A stretch of DNA of 64,000 nt from Cognatundibacterium rivi (GTDB lineage: Bacteria; Pseudomonadota; Gammaproteobacteria; Burkholderiales; Burkholderiaceae_D), in NCBI RefSeq assembly GCF_018139565.1, contig NZ_JAGSPK010000001.1, positions 310,001 through 374,000 on the forward strand. The letters run 5' to 3'. Below the pieces are notes generated by a model that was not told the DNA's origin, searched no databases, and saw only the letters and a program-made list of their open reading frames with translations. The first letter of the stretch is position 1; each line of letters begins with the position of its first letter. The position numbers and the translations under genes are program-made. Below, piece after piece: positions 37,924 through 47,050 of the stretch.

Positions 37924-38343
37924 ATGAAATTCATTACCGTGGCCGCTTTTGCTGTCGGCATGTTGTCTTTGTCGTCGGTGTATGCGCAGAAGACCGATAG
38001 CGTTACTCTGGCTCAGACAGCAGCAACGCAGTGGCTTGAGGTGGTCGATGGCGGTGATTACGCTGCCAGTTGGGATCAGGCCGGCAGCGTGTTTAAGGGA
38101 ATGGTCGAGAAATCGAAGTGGCTTGATGCGATACAAGGTATCCGCAGCCCTTTAGGTGCTGTCAAATTTCGCAAAATTAAATCAGCTGATTACAAAAAAA
38201 ATATTCAAGGTGCACCAGAGGGCGAGTATGTGACTGTGCAATTTGAAACCACATTCGAGAATAAGAATGGGGCAATTGAGGTCGTGACGCCGATGAAAGA
38301 CAAAGACGGCACCTGGCGCGTTACGGGTTATTTCGTTCACTAA
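37924..38343 (+). CDS. DUF4019 family exported protein
   Basis: 139 residues from the ATG at 37924 after CAGGAG. Signal peptide (MKFITVAAFAVGMLSLSSVYAQ) and the family pattern: AATQWLEVVDGGDYAASWDQA, FKGMVEKSKWLDAIQGIRSPLG, VQFETTFENK and a C-terminal WRVTGYFVH. Periplasmic NTF2-like fold presumed; function unknown. Confidence 0.87.
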   Translation: MKFITVAAFAVGMLSLSSVYAQKTDSVTLAQTAATQWLEVVDGGDYAASWDQAGSVFKGMVEKSKWLDAIQGIRSPLGAVKFRKIKSADYKKNIQGAPEGEYVTVQFETTFENKNGAIEVVTPMKDKDGTWRVTGYFVH

Positions 38344-38481
38344 GCCTGATTGACGGCGCGACAGACCAGAACCCACCGGGCGCTGTCTGACGTATGCATT
38401 TTTGTGTACGCAAAACAGTGTTGTTTGTCGCGTCAAAAAGTCGCCCGCTGTTTGCCAGCATTTACCTGAAAGCTTGACGCT

Positions 38482-39786
38482 GTGTCTGAAGCCACGCCAC
38501 ACTATATCGTCATCACTGTGGGCACCAACGGTGATTTGCATCCGATGATGCGCATCGCGCAAACCTTGCAATCGCTTGGGCGGCAGGTGACTTTCGTCAG
38601 CCATTCTTACTATGAGAACATGGTGCGGGATGCGGGGCTGGCGTTTATCGGCCTTGGCACAGATGAAGAATTTCTGCGTATTCTGCGCAATCCGGACATC
38701 TGGAATCCGCGCAAAGGTCTTGCGGCATTGATGGCGAATTATGGTGAAGGTCTGCAACAGACTATCGCCAGCATACGTTCAATTTCCACGACTGCACCGA
38801 AAATGGTGATCGCTCATCCATTCGCAGTTCCCGGTGCCATCATCGCCCGTGAGTTAGGTTTGGTGACATCGGTGGCTGCGGCTTATCTGGCGCCGTCGAA
38901 TCTGCGGACTTGCCACGACCCGCTGACGATCGGTGATGTTTCTGTGCCGCGCTGGGTACCGATGAGCTGGCGACGGGCGCTATGGCGTCTGGTGGAAAAG
39001 AAATGGGTAGATCCGGTTGCGCTGAGCCACATTAATGCGGTGCGTCTGCCTTTGGGTTTATCTGCAGTCGATTCTTTTCTGACGCATATCAGCCAGACGC
39101 CGGATTTGGCGCTGACACTTTTTCCGTCGTGGTTTGCACCAGCGATGCCTGACTGGCCACATCCCTTGCTGGAAGGCGATTTTCAATTATTTGAAAGTAG
39201 CAAACAAGACGGTTTATCGCCGGATTTATCGGCATTTCTTGCCGCAGGTGAAAAACCGCTGGTATTCACGCCGGGTACGGGCAATCTCCATGCCGTGGAT
39301 TTTTTCAAGCACGCATTGGCGGCGATACAAAGCACTGGTCGGCGGGCAATTTTTCTGACGCGCGAGCCCGCGCAAATACCATCGAAGCTGCCCGCTTCTG
39401 TGATCTGGCTGGCGTATGTGCCGCTGAAGGCTTTGCTGCCGCATGTCGCCGCGTTAGTACATCATGGCGGCATTGGCACTACCGCTGAAGCGCTGCGCGC
39501 AGGTATCCCGCAACTCGTCGTTCCGTTTGCCTGGGATCAGTTTGATAACGGTGCCCGCATTGCCGCGATCGGCGTAGGCCAGGTCATTCCGGCGAAACGC
39601 TTGCGGCCTCGCAAACTGGCGCACCGCCTGCAACATCTGTGCACCTCTGACACCGTGCGCGCGCAATGCGCCACCGTTGCCTCACGTTTCACCCCCGCAT
39701 TTGATGCTTTCGCCTTTTGCCAGGAAATCGAGCGCCAGTTACTTGCTGCTGGTCATGGAGTTCGTTTGCTGAACAAGAATGACTGA
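38482..39786 (+). CDS. GT1 family glycosyltransferase (UDP-glucosyl/glucuronosyl type)
   Basis: 434 residues from a GTG start. Two Rossmann domains: N-terminal acceptor domain beginning YIVITVGTNGDLHPMMRIAQ, and C-terminal nucleotide-sugar domain with HHGGIGTTAEALRAGIPQLV and PFAWDQFDNGARI, the GT1 donor signature. Acceptor unknown; relatives glycosylate lipids, sterols or antibiotics. No polysaccharide cluster surrounds it. Confidence 0.88.
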   Translation: MSEATPHYIVITVGTNGDLHPMMRIAQTLQSLGRQVTFVSHSYYENMVRDAGLAFIGLGTDEEFLRILRNPDIWNPRKGLAALMANYGEGLQQTIASIRSISTTAPKMVIAHPFAVPGAIIARELGLVTSVAAAYLAPSNLRTCHDPLTIGDVSVPRWVPMSWRRALWRLVEKKWVDPVALSHINAVRLPLGLSAVDSFLTHISQTPDLALTLFPSWFAPAMPDWPHPLLEGDFQLFESSKQDGLSPDLSAFLAAGEKPLVFTPGTGNLHAVDFFKHALAAIQSTGRRAIFLTREPAQIPSKLPASVIWLAYVPLKALLPHVAALVHHGGIGTTAEALRAGIPQLVVPFAWDQFDNGARIAAIGVGQVIPAKRLRPRKLAHRLQHLCTSDTVRAQCATVASRFTPAFDAFAFCQEIERQLLAAGHGVRLLNKND

Positions 39787-40097
39787 CATTCGTTGTCGTA
39801 AATTTAAAAACTAGCCTGCAGATTGAAAAAAAGCACTGTTAATTTTTTATAATTTCAATGAGGTAATTTTTGAAGCTGTTCGATGCCATTGTCCGCGTGA
39901 CGCCGATTACTGTATACGATGAAATTTCATTTTTTTCTTTTAAAATCCTTACTCAGAGTTAACCGGAAATGCGTTCTTTGCAAATGATCTGGATCGATAA
40001 GATCACGGTGAATATGGGGAAATGACAAAGAGTTGTCTTGATTAATTGAATTTTTACTGTGTCCGACAAACGATATTTTAGTCATTGGAAGAATCAC
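39787..40097. other. 311-bp AT-rich intergenic region, no gene
   Basis: Between the glycosyltransferase and a lipoprotein gene. No ORF, hairpin or operator I can support. Confidence 0.45.
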
Positions 40098-40538
40098 ATG
40101 AGCAGACATTTTCATACAGGGTTACTGCCGTTAGTATTTGTCACAGTGACTACTTTAACCGCTTGCGCTTCTGCTCCACTTTCCTTTCTCCAGGGAACGC
40201 CGCAAACTCTGACAGATTTTACGCTTTACCCCGTGCGCATCGTTTCAGTTGATGGGGGCATACAGTTCGCCAGCCCCAGTAGGCCGATTCAGATATCTCC
40301 GGGATCACGCTCTATCGTGTTCGAGGCTGCGCCAGGTTCCGGTGCGAGAAACGGTGTACAGAAGTCGTTTGCATTGAAGGTTGAGCCATGTACTCGCTAC
40401 TTCCTCGCGGCCAGACGACAATTAGCTATGGATGCTGATTGGTCGCTCGTCGTGGATAAGACTGAGGCAGTACCAGGCTGCAATATTGAGGACGAGTTAC
40501 AAAAAGCGGCAGTTGCTGCGAACAGCCAGAACAATTGA
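40098..40538 (+). CDS. Putative lipoprotein
   Basis: 146 residues from the ATG at 40098, preceded by GGAAGA; a GTG 13 codons upstream is less likely. Signal with a lipobox near LTAC|AS predicts lipidation. The mature part is beta-rich (FTLYPVRIVSVDGGIQFAS; CTRYFLAARRQLAMDADWS). No family recognised. Confidence 0.7.
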   Translation: MSRHFHTGLLPLVFVTVTTLTACASAPLSFLQGTPQTLTDFTLYPVRIVSVDGGIQFASPSRPIQISPGSRSIVFEAAPGSGARNGVQKSFALKVEPCTRYFLAARRQLAMDADWSLVVDKTEAVPGCNIEDELQKAAVAANSQNN

Positions 40539-40582
40539 GCGGCTTGAGTTTTTACATATGTAAAACAAGGAAGGAAGCAGAT

Positions 40583-40963
40583 ATGGAAAACATCATGATG
40601 TTGGCGACAGCGCTGGGTATCGTTGGTGGTGGCTTGTGTGCATATATGGCCTGCAAGTCACTCGTTCTTGTTTGGCCTCAGTTATTCACTCCACCCCATT
40701 TTGTAATGGCGGGGGCAGTCATCGGAGCATTGATAATTTTATTACCGTCAGTTTTTTTTGCATTGGTGGTCGGCGGCAATCTTGGCGGTGCCTTGGGCGA
40801 TATCGCGGAATCGGCTGTGGGATGGGGGACCGGTATTGTTCCCGTTGGCTTAGCGCTTGGAATTGCCGCAGCCTTCAGTGGCAGTTTGATTGCCGGAAGC
40901 CTGATTGGGAGTTTTTTAGGTAAGGCTCTTACCTTATTAATTTCCTATTCAATGCCACGCTGA
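40583..40963 (+). CDS. Small multi-pass membrane protein
   Basis: 126 residues from the ATG at 40583, with AGGAAGGAAG upstream. Three to four Gly-rich hydrophobic helices (MLATALGIVGGGLCAYMA; FVMAGAVIGALIILLPSVFF; GLALGIAAAFSGSLIAGSLI). Starts 44 bp after the lipoprotein gene, so likely the same operon. Unknown function. Confidence 0.68.
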   Translation: MENIMMLATALGIVGGGLCAYMACKSLVLVWPQLFTPPHFVMAGAVIGALIILLPSVFFALVVGGNLGGALGDIAESAVGWGTGIVPVGLALGIAAAFSGSLIAGSLIGSFLGKALTLLISYSMPR

Positions 40964-41087
40964 GCATTGATATACCGATGCATATAATATTGGAGAGGTT
41001 GTAGTAAATACATAAAAAACGCCAAGCACCAATATTTTCATTCTGATAATAGTTATAATTTAATACTTTAGACTAATCAGAATTCAT

Positions 41088-41597
41088 ATGAGCCACAATT
41101 CCAGACATGCAATCTTTACGCTGTTGCCTATGCTGCTGGCGTCTTCTCTTGGATTGGCGCAGGACGTTAAACCTCAATATTCCATTAAAGATGAAGTGCG
41201 TACAGGTTCTAATATCCGGCGTGACCAGGTCACTGGTTCTAAGGTCGCGATGAATTTGCCGTTTGAGAAGTTATCCGCAGCCGATAGAGCGCAACTTAAT
41301 TCTTCCTATGAGCACATTGCAGAAGGTGATGAGCCACCGTTTCCGCTGAACGGCCTGCAGATGATCTATGAGCCCTTGCGGGAAGCAAATAATAAATTGT
41401 ATGACCGGGGACAGCTCAGTATGTTCGCGACGGTGGATGCTGAGGGAGCAGTTAAAGAGGTTAAGCTTCTGCATTCACCTAGCCCGGAAATGACTAGATT
41501 CGCGGCAAATCTCTTGTACCTGATACGCTTTAAACCAGCAAAATGTGGAGGACAAGCCTGTGTCATGGATTTTCCTGTTCGCTTGTTGTTTGAGTGA
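41088..41597 (+). CDS. Exported protein with TonB-C-like domain
   Basis: 169 residues. Signal peptide (IFTLLPMLLASSLGLAQ) and a C-terminal domain that reads like a TonB C-terminal fold: GQLSMFATVDAEGAVKEVKL, LHSPSPEMTRFAANLLYLIR, FKPAKCGGQACVMDFPVRLLFE. It lacks the membrane anchor and Pro-rich stalk of true TonB. Two Cys near the end could form a disulphide. Role unknown. Confidence 0.68.
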   Translation: MSHNSRHAIFTLLPMLLASSLGLAQDVKPQYSIKDEVRTGSNIRRDQVTGSKVAMNLPFEKLSAADRAQLNSSYEHIAEGDEPPFPLNGLQMIYEPLREANNKLYDRGQLSMFATVDAEGAVKEVKLLHSPSPEMTRFAANLLYLIRFKPAKCGGQACVMDFPVRLLFE

Positions 41598-41966
41598 TGT
41601 GCTCTTGCGTCAGAACAGACATAAAAAGTGGTTGTGCTGCGACCAGCCGTGTTGCGCCAGATTGTCGCATAGGCGGCATGAACAGTATCGTTGAGCTGGT
41701 TTCGCGTTGAAGAGAATGCGTACGGTGCAAAGATGATCACAGATGTCTTTCAGGGGGAATACGTGCGCGGCAAGGCATTAACCCTAGAGAGACGGGGAGT
41801 GTAGCTGGTATTTTGCGGAACTCAATGTACGCACATAAATGTGCAGCCTGACCAGTATTGATTACGTTACCCTGCTTGTCAGACAAATGCGAGCTGATTC
41901 TAGCTCTTTGCTGTGAGACTGCGTATTCCAGTTTAAAACCAGCCAACCATTCTCGTTCAATGGCGG

Positions 41967-42001
41967 CCAGTGATTCCGATCAGGAGTAGTCCAGTGATTC
42001 C
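41967..42001. repeat. Direct repeat CCAGTGATTCC with 24-bp period, IS21-end-like
   Basis: CCAGTGATTCC at 41967-41977 and again at 41991-42001. Short repeats at this spacing are typical of the multiple terminal sequences of IS21-family elements. No transposase frame is left. Confidence 0.4.
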
Positions 42002-42467
42002 AGTCGGGTACCGACACGTCAGGACGTGATCATGTGAATTTGGAATGATGAATTTTTATATGACCGGCGGCTTTCGCCCCACAAGGGACATTCGACCAAC
42101 AGCGGTTATTCAAAGTAGTCAACGCCTTTGGTAGGATCTGCCGCCTGCCTCCACCAGCCTTATATCATCACGAAGCAATGTCACCATATCTTCATGATGA
42201 GCTCTTATCTGCTTATCACCCCAGCTATGCTGTGAGTGATTCTGGCCATTTCTTTTAGCTTGGGACTTTGAAGTTCAATCGTATCCTTGAAGTTTTCGGC
42301 CTTCGCTTTGGGCAGGCTATTACTGAACTTCGAGTTCGCACTAATGCTTACAAGCGCGAGGTTGCTAAGCAAGTTAAGGCTAGAATCCGAAACAATCGCA
42401 ACCCCTCAGGCAGTAACTGCGCGGAGCCAGTCAGCCTGATTCAGCCTGTTTTAAGCAAAAAAATACT

Positions 42468-42534
42468 GGGGGGAGTATTTTTTAACGGCCTTTGTTTATA
42501 AGGACATTCAGCGTAAAAGTGCACATACTCCCCC
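42468..42534. repeat. 67-bp element with GGGGGAGTAT inverted ends (copy 2)
   Basis: GGGGGGAGTAT (42468-42478) faces ATACTCCCCC (42525-42534), with TATAAGGACATTC inside, similar to TATAAAGAGAATTC in copy 1. The left end is itself a hairpin: AAATACT-GGGGGG-AGTATTT (42461-42480). Confidence 0.6.
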
Positions 42535-42799
42535 AATTTACTGAAATTGATGGTTCATTTCCGGGCCGTTTCCGGTTTTGCTGCGGATCTGAGACGGTTT
42601 GACGTTGCCGGATGTCGTGCCGTACGCTTGTTGCGCCGCTGCTGTTGCAGGCGGAATTCAGGCGGACTGGCTTCATCCGTTTCTGCCTTCGTGCTAGTAT
42701 CAAGTGCCGGTATTAGTTTCGGTGGCGAGGCTGTTACTGACCAATTTTGGGTGTAATGCTTAGCCTTCGTTGTGGATTAATTTTTTCGTGAGAAATTGT

Positions 42800-43651
42800 A
42801 TGAGCGCATCTCTGTTTATCAGCTCAACGCCGTTCGATCTGGCGTTACACAGAAATAAAATAGCTGAGGCCATGTCACAGGGAAAACCAGGTTCGCCTGC
42901 GTTGACAGTGGTGCAGGCATCGCCGGAAACAGGACTGGCGGAGCGGCTGCGCATGGTGCGCCAGGCTGCTGCGTATGTGGGCGTGTTCGGTATGGTGTAT
43001 GGCAACGTGGATGCGGCCACCGGCAAGTCACTGGTGCAGCTGGAATACGAAGCGGCACTGGCTGCGGGCTTACCTGTACTGATTTACATCATGGATGAAG
43101 ATGAGCATCTGGTATTGCCGAAACATGTCGATACCGGAACCCCGGCGCTGTCGCTGAGTGAATTAAAGTCGCACTTGAGTCAGACGCAGGCCGTGCGTTT
43201 TTATGAATCGGCAGACGATCTGGTCGCTAAATTAGAAAACGATTTATTGCGTATTTTTGCGCCAACTGCACCGCTATCTGCGCCAACGCCAGTGGCTGTT
43301 GCGGTTGAAGGCACGAAAGCAGATCCTGTCGCTGAATCCGTAGCCGGGGCGAACGAGGCACCCTCAGGTCTGACAGGCACAATGGCATCAAAACGTTATG
43401 CGCTGACACCACCGCGATTTGCCTTCTTTAAAGAGAAAGTCGCTCACCTGTTTCAGCGTGAAATGCCGGATGCAGTATTGCAGGATGTGATTGAATATCT
43501 GCTGGCGGGAAATACGATGTCGGCCGCGTCGGCGCTGCGTCGTGGCGCCGGAATTTCACTCGAAGACGCAATTGAAGAAGTCAGGAAAACGGAACTCGTG
43601 ATTGTCGATACGGTGCAGCGCCATCAGGCACAAACAGGTGCCGTTAAATAG
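42800..43651 (+). CDS. DUF4062 domain protein
   Basis: 283 residues from the ATG at 42800. N-terminal DUF4062 domain (about 1-90): SASLFISSTPFDLALHRNKI, YVGVFGMVYGNVDAATGKSL, QLEYEAALAAGLPVLIYIMDED. DUF4062 is a TIR/SEFIR-like fold usually fused to NTPase effectors in signalling or defence proteins; here it stands alone with an Ala/Pro-rich linker (about 160-205) and a helical C-terminal domain (REMPDAVLQDVIEYLLAGNT). Possible adaptor or sensor; enzymatic activity not evident. Confidence 0.82.
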   Translation: MSASLFISSTPFDLALHRNKIAEAMSQGKPGSPALTVVQASPETGLAERLRMVRQAAAYVGVFGMVYGNVDAATGKSLVQLEYEAALAAGLPVLIYIMDEDEHLVLPKHVDTGTPALSLSELKSHLSQTQAVRFYESADDLVAKLENDLLRIFAPTAPLSAPTPVAVAVEGTKADPVAESVAGANEAPSGLTGTMASKRYALTPPRFAFFKEKVAHLFQREMPDAVLQDVIEYLLAGNTMSAASALRRGAGISLEDAIEEVRKTELVIVDTVQRHQAQTGAVK

Positions 43652-43702
43652 CTAGTGTGACTGGATATGAGTGGTGTGCTGATATCCTCTGCTGTTGATT
43701 GC

Positions 43703-43740
43703 AAGGCAGGCCGCATAGTATGCTGCCTGCCTTTATTCTT
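43703..43740 (+). terminator. Probable terminator after the DUF4062 gene
   Basis: AAGGCAGGC (43703-43711) pairs with GCCTGCCTT (43725-43733), inner GCATA/TATGC, then a T-rich tract. Confidence 0.62.
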
Positions 43741-43752
43741 TCTTTTTCTGCC

Positions 43753-44016
43753 ATGACTATCCAGATTGCTAAAGAATCGCGCAAAGAAGCGATTGCGTCG
43801 ATAGAGCGCTATTGCCGCGAAAATTTTCCTGAACCTGTCAGCGGTCTGGAAGCGGATGGTTTGCTGAGTTTTTTTCTCGAAGAAATCGGCCCCCTGGTTT
43901 ATAACAAAGCCGTTGCTGATGTGCAGGAACGTTTGCAGGCGCGGGTGATGGAAGTTGATATCGAGGTTCATGAAGAAGCGTTTCAATACTGGCCAAAACA
44001 AGGCAGACGCCGCTGA
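43753..44016 (+). CDS. DUF2164 family protein
   Basis: 87 residues from the ATG at 43753. Matches the small DUF2164 family: AKESRKEAIASIERYCRENF, LLSFFLEEIGPLVYNKAVAD and VQERLQARVMEVDIEVHEE. Acidic helical cytosolic protein without known role. No clear ribosome site, and the terminator hairpin lies only 20 bp upstream. Confidence 0.85.
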   Translation: MTIQIAKESRKEAIASIERYCRENFPEPVSGLEADGLLSFFLEEIGPLVYNKAVADVQERLQARVMEVDIEVHEEAFQYWPKQGRRR

Positions 44017-44060
44017 TTTATTTTAGCGCCGTCCCGACACTATCGACACAAGGAAAAGAC

Positions 44061-45029
44061 ATGTCTCTGTCGCATCAAATGCAACATCGATCACAACAGC
44101 AACGTCGTCGTTATCTGTCTTTATTACTGGCGGCAACCTGCGCTTTGCCGCTGGCAGTTCAGGCTGAAGATAAAAAAACGGATGGCGCGCAGGTTCCGTC
44201 GATTGCTGAATTATTTGATGAAGACCATGTGCTGATGTTTTACCCGTCGGCGCCGGGCGCGCAATTCCGGCTAGGCAAACGGAATCCTAACAGCACACGC
44301 GGTTTCGTGATTGAAAAGAAAACCAAAGCAACCGCAGGCAAGGATGGTGCGCTTGAATTCTGGAATCTGCCGTCGCACCCGCTGAGTTACGCCAGTGGTG
44401 GAGATGGCTGGAGCAGCCGTTTGCACATTTACGCCAGCGGTGGTCAGCAAAAATTTAACTGGAAAAACCAGCGCGGTTTTCTGAGTCATCCGGCGGAGCT
44501 GAAAAATCAGGAAATGACAATTTTTATACGGGTGCATCAGATACTTGATCCGGAGCGGGCACAGATTTCGCTGAAAATCAGAGGGGGGGCACATAGCGAT
44601 AAAAATCCGGATGCGGCTTCCTGCGTCATGCTGACTTTGTCACCTGAAGGACATGGCAGCGTAACGCGTTTCGGTAAAGAGCTGCGTCATCCGCGTTACG
44701 ATTACGTGACGCTCAAACCTGAATTCAGCGCCGCTTTGCAAGAGAATGTCTGGATAGGCATGAAGCTGATCAGCTGGAATGATCCGCACGATACACAGCG
44801 CGTGATACACCGCTTGTATCTCGATACCGACCCTTTCGATCTCAGCACCGGTCTGCCCAAAAACAACTGGCGCTTATTCAGCGAATACATCGACGTGGAG
44901 GGAAAACGCACCGGCCAGTACAGCAAACTGGTGAACTGGGGCGGTTGGGAAACGACCTTCCGCACAGATGGCTTTCACGATGTGGACTTCGCTTTTCCAT
45001 CGGTACGAGAGATTGTTGTACCTCAATAA
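44061..45029 (+). CDS. Exported protein of unknown function, beta-sandwich-like
   Basis: 322 residues. N-terminal basic stretch and hydrophobic core (QQRRRYLSLLLAATCALPLAVQA) form a signal peptide; the RRR-Y-L context could suit Tat export. The mature part has long beta-type strands rich in Trp and His (DGALEFWNLPSHPLSYASGG; WIGMKLISWNDPHDTQRVIH), reminiscent of concanavalin-like lectin or polysaccharide-lyase folds, but I see no family signature. ATG follows AAGGAAAAG. Confidence 0.7.
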   Translation: MSLSHQMQHRSQQQRRRYLSLLLAATCALPLAVQAEDKKTDGAQVPSIAELFDEDHVLMFYPSAPGAQFRLGKRNPNSTRGFVIEKKTKATAGKDGALEFWNLPSHPLSYASGGDGWSSRLHIYASGGQQKFNWKNQRGFLSHPAELKNQEMTIFIRVHQILDPERAQISLKIRGGAHSDKNPDAASCVMLTLSPEGHGSVTRFGKELRHPRYDYVTLKPEFSAALQENVWIGMKLISWNDPHDTQRVIHRLYLDTDPFDLSTGLPKNNWRLFSEYIDVEGKRTGQYSKLVNWGGWETTFRTDGFHDVDFAFPSVREIVVPQ

Positions 45030-45093
45030 CGCCGATTTTACGGGTTGATCGGATATAATACGCGGTACTTATCCGCAATTGTTGAAAGAAATT

Positions 45094-45435
45094 ATGTCCA
45101 GCTTACCCGCCTGCCCGCAATGTGGCATGGAAAATACCTACCCTGACGGCGAAAACTATGTGTGTGCCGATTGTGGTCACGAATGGCCTATGGTTGCCGC
45201 CGCCAGCGCCGATGATAATGATGAGCGTATCGTCAAAGATTCAAACGGCAATGTCTTGTCTGATGGCGACGCCGTCGTGGTGATCAAGGATCTGAAAGTG
45301 AAGGGTTCTTCCACAACCCTGAAAATGGGCACCAAAATCAAGAGCATACGCATCGTTGGCGGCGACCATGAAGTCGACTGCAAAACCGATAGCGGCAGTT
45401 ATATGCTGAAAGCCTGTTATCTGAAAAAAGTTTGA
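45094..45435 (+). CDS. yjdM: YjdM/PhnA family zinc-ribbon protein
   Basis: 113 residues from the ATG at 45094. N-terminal zinc ribbon CPQCGMENTYPDGENYVCAD with Cys pairs (CPQC...CADC), then the SH3-like DGDAVVVIKDLKVKGSSTTL and GTKIKSIRIVGGDHEVDC. Historically called alkylphosphonate uptake protein PhnA, although it is not in phosphonate breakdown. Complete. Confidence 0.93.
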   Translation: MSSLPACPQCGMENTYPDGENYVCADCGHEWPMVAAASADDNDERIVKDSNGNVLSDGDAVVVIKDLKVKGSSTTLKMGTKIKSIRIVGGDHEVDCKTDSGSYMLKACYLKKV

Positions 45436-45453
45436 TTTCTTCAGACGCAGCAA

Positions 45454-45492
45454 AGCCCGGCGCTGATCACATCACGCCGGGTTTTGTTTTTG
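45454..45492 (+). terminator. Terminator of yjdM, overlapping the end of the convergent gene
   Basis: CCCGGCG (45456-45462) pairs with CGCCGGG (45475-45481), followed by TTTTGTTTTT. Confidence 0.82.
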
Positions 45493-46854
45493 TAAGTGCC
45501 TGAGCGCGGTAACAACGTCGGCAATCACCGATTCCCAGTCATGCATCGCTGGCTGGCGGAATAAGCGCATTACTTCCGGATACCACGGGCTGTCAGTGCG
45601 CTGACTGAGCCAGCGCCAGTCAGGCTGATAATAGGGCAGCAGCACCCAGCAGGGTTTCGCCATTGCGGCTGTCAGATGCGCTACTGCCGTATCGACGCTG
45701 ATAACCAGATCAAGCTGCTGTATCAGTGACGCCGTATCAGCAAAATCATGCAGTAAAGGCGCCGCATCAACGACAGGCAGTTGCGCTTGCAACGCGCGGA
45801 GTTGCTCATTTGTTGCGCCTTTTTGCAGGCTGATGAATTGCACATCGCTGACCGCAGACAGTGGATGCAATATGTCCGGCGTGACGATGGAGCGCGCCGC
45901 ATCGTTATCGAATAAATGATTTCCCTGCCACACCAGACCGATACGCAAACGGCCGTCAGCCGCGAGGCCGGGTAACGACAGTACGCGCCCTGAGTCGGCG
46001 TGCAAATATGGCAGGTGGGCAGGAATGTTGTGCAAACGGGTCTGACACAGAAACGGCAGACTCATAGGCAGTACCCAGTAATCCCAGCCGCTGTGAGGGA
46101 CATCATCTTCATACGAATAAATCTCGTTGATCTCTTGCAGACTACGCATCAAGCGCGTGAGTGGAGGGTGGCAAACCAGACTGACACTGGCAGCACCGGC
46201 TGCTTTGAGCAGACAGGTATAGCGGCAGAATTGCATCATGTCGCCAAAACCGCCTTCATACGCAATCAGTATGCGCTTGCCATTGAGCGCTTCGCCCTGC
46301 CAGCGCGAAAAATGAAAATAGGCGTTCAATACCGGATCCTGCGCACGTGATTCCAGCCTTTGCCAGCCTTCTTCATAACGCCCTTGTCTGAGCAGGATAT
46401 AACTCAGGTTGAAACTGGCTTTCTGATAGGCAGGATCGCAGAGCAACGCATTGCGATAACATTCTTCCGCCTCGGCTTCACGCTGTGTGCTGGCCAGTAA
46501 AACGCCGAGATTCGACCAGGCCGCCGCTGATATCGGTGCGATCTGTAAGGCTTGCCGGTAATGTGTTTCGGCTTCATCAAAGCGGTACTGCAGCATCAGT
46601 AGGGCGCCGTAGTTCAGATGGATCTGTGCATTCTCCGGCAATAAGTCCAGGGCGCGTTGGTAATAATCTCCGGCGATATCGTATTGTCGGAGCTGCGTTT
46701 TCAGATAAGCGAGATTCGCCATCGCTTCAGCGCAGGCAGGATCGGCTTGCAGTGCTTCTTGAAATAAATGCTCTGCCTGCGATAGCTCACCGGCCGTCAT
46801 CGCCTGATTGGCTGCCACGAAATACTGTTCGGCAGAAAGATAGTCAGCAGACAT
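45472..46854 (-). CDS. TPR-glycosyltransferase (GT9/SPINDLY-like)
   Basis: 460 residues from the ATG at 46854; another ATG pair at 46890 is possible as no ribosome site decides. N-terminal five TPR units (about 5-175; AEHLFQEALQADPACAEAMA, NLGVLLASTQREAEAEECYR) and a C-terminal glycosyltransferase domain (LIAYEGGFGDMMQFCRYTCL ... QLDLVISVDTAVAHLTAAM, the GT9-like donor motif). Such proteins glycosylate proteins or lipopolysaccharide; target unknown. Confidence 0.87.
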   Translation of the reverse strand: MSADYLSAEQYFVAANQAMTAGELSQAEHLFQEALQADPACAEAMANLAYLKTQLRQYDIAGDYYQRALDLLPENAQIHLNYGALLMLQYRFDEAETHYRQALQIAPISAAAWSNLGVLLASTQREAEAEECYRNALLCDPAYQKASFNLSYILLRQGRYEEGWQRLESRAQDPVLNAYFHFSRWQGEALNGKRILIAYEGGFGDMMQFCRYTCLLKAAGAASVSLVCHPPLTRLMRSLQEINEIYSYEDDVPHSGWDYWVLPMSLPFLCQTRLHNIPAHLPYLHADSGRVLSLPGLAADGRLRIGLVWQGNHLFDNDAARSIVTPDILHPLSAVSDVQFISLQKGATNEQLRALQAQLPVVDAAPLLHDFADTASLIQQLDLVISVDTAVAHLTAAMAKPCWVLLPYYQPDWRWLSQRTDSPWYPEVMRLFRQPAMHDWESVIADVVTALRHLQKQNPA

Positions 46855-47050
46855 AAGTGCAAAGTAATGAGCGTCGATAGCCCACATCATAGCGCTGTGT
46901 GCGGTCTGTTGCGGATGAATTCAGCCTGTCTGTTTGCCAATCGCCCATTTTCAACGAATGCATGGATCATGCGCATGTTAAAATTTCATTGTTTCAGTGC
47001 GTCACAGATGCGCGATTTCTTCATTCAACTTTTTTCAAGCACGCCTACTT

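Larger units (their letters stand above)
41598..42799. other. 1.2-kb gene-poor region with repeat remnants
   Basis: No ORF here has convincing coding character. It contains a 24-bp spaced direct repeat (41967-42001) and the second GGGGGAGTAT element (42468-42534). The mix suggests an old insertion site for mobile DNA. Confidence 0.55.

Noticed and set aside
41737..41946. 69-codon minus-strand frame in the gene-poor region
   Set aside because: No recognisable family and no start signal; could be a relic but coding status cannot be supported.
42268..42501. 77-codon plus-strand frame running into the repeat element
   Set aside because: Its 3' end is inside the inverted-repeat unit and it has no protein-like motif.
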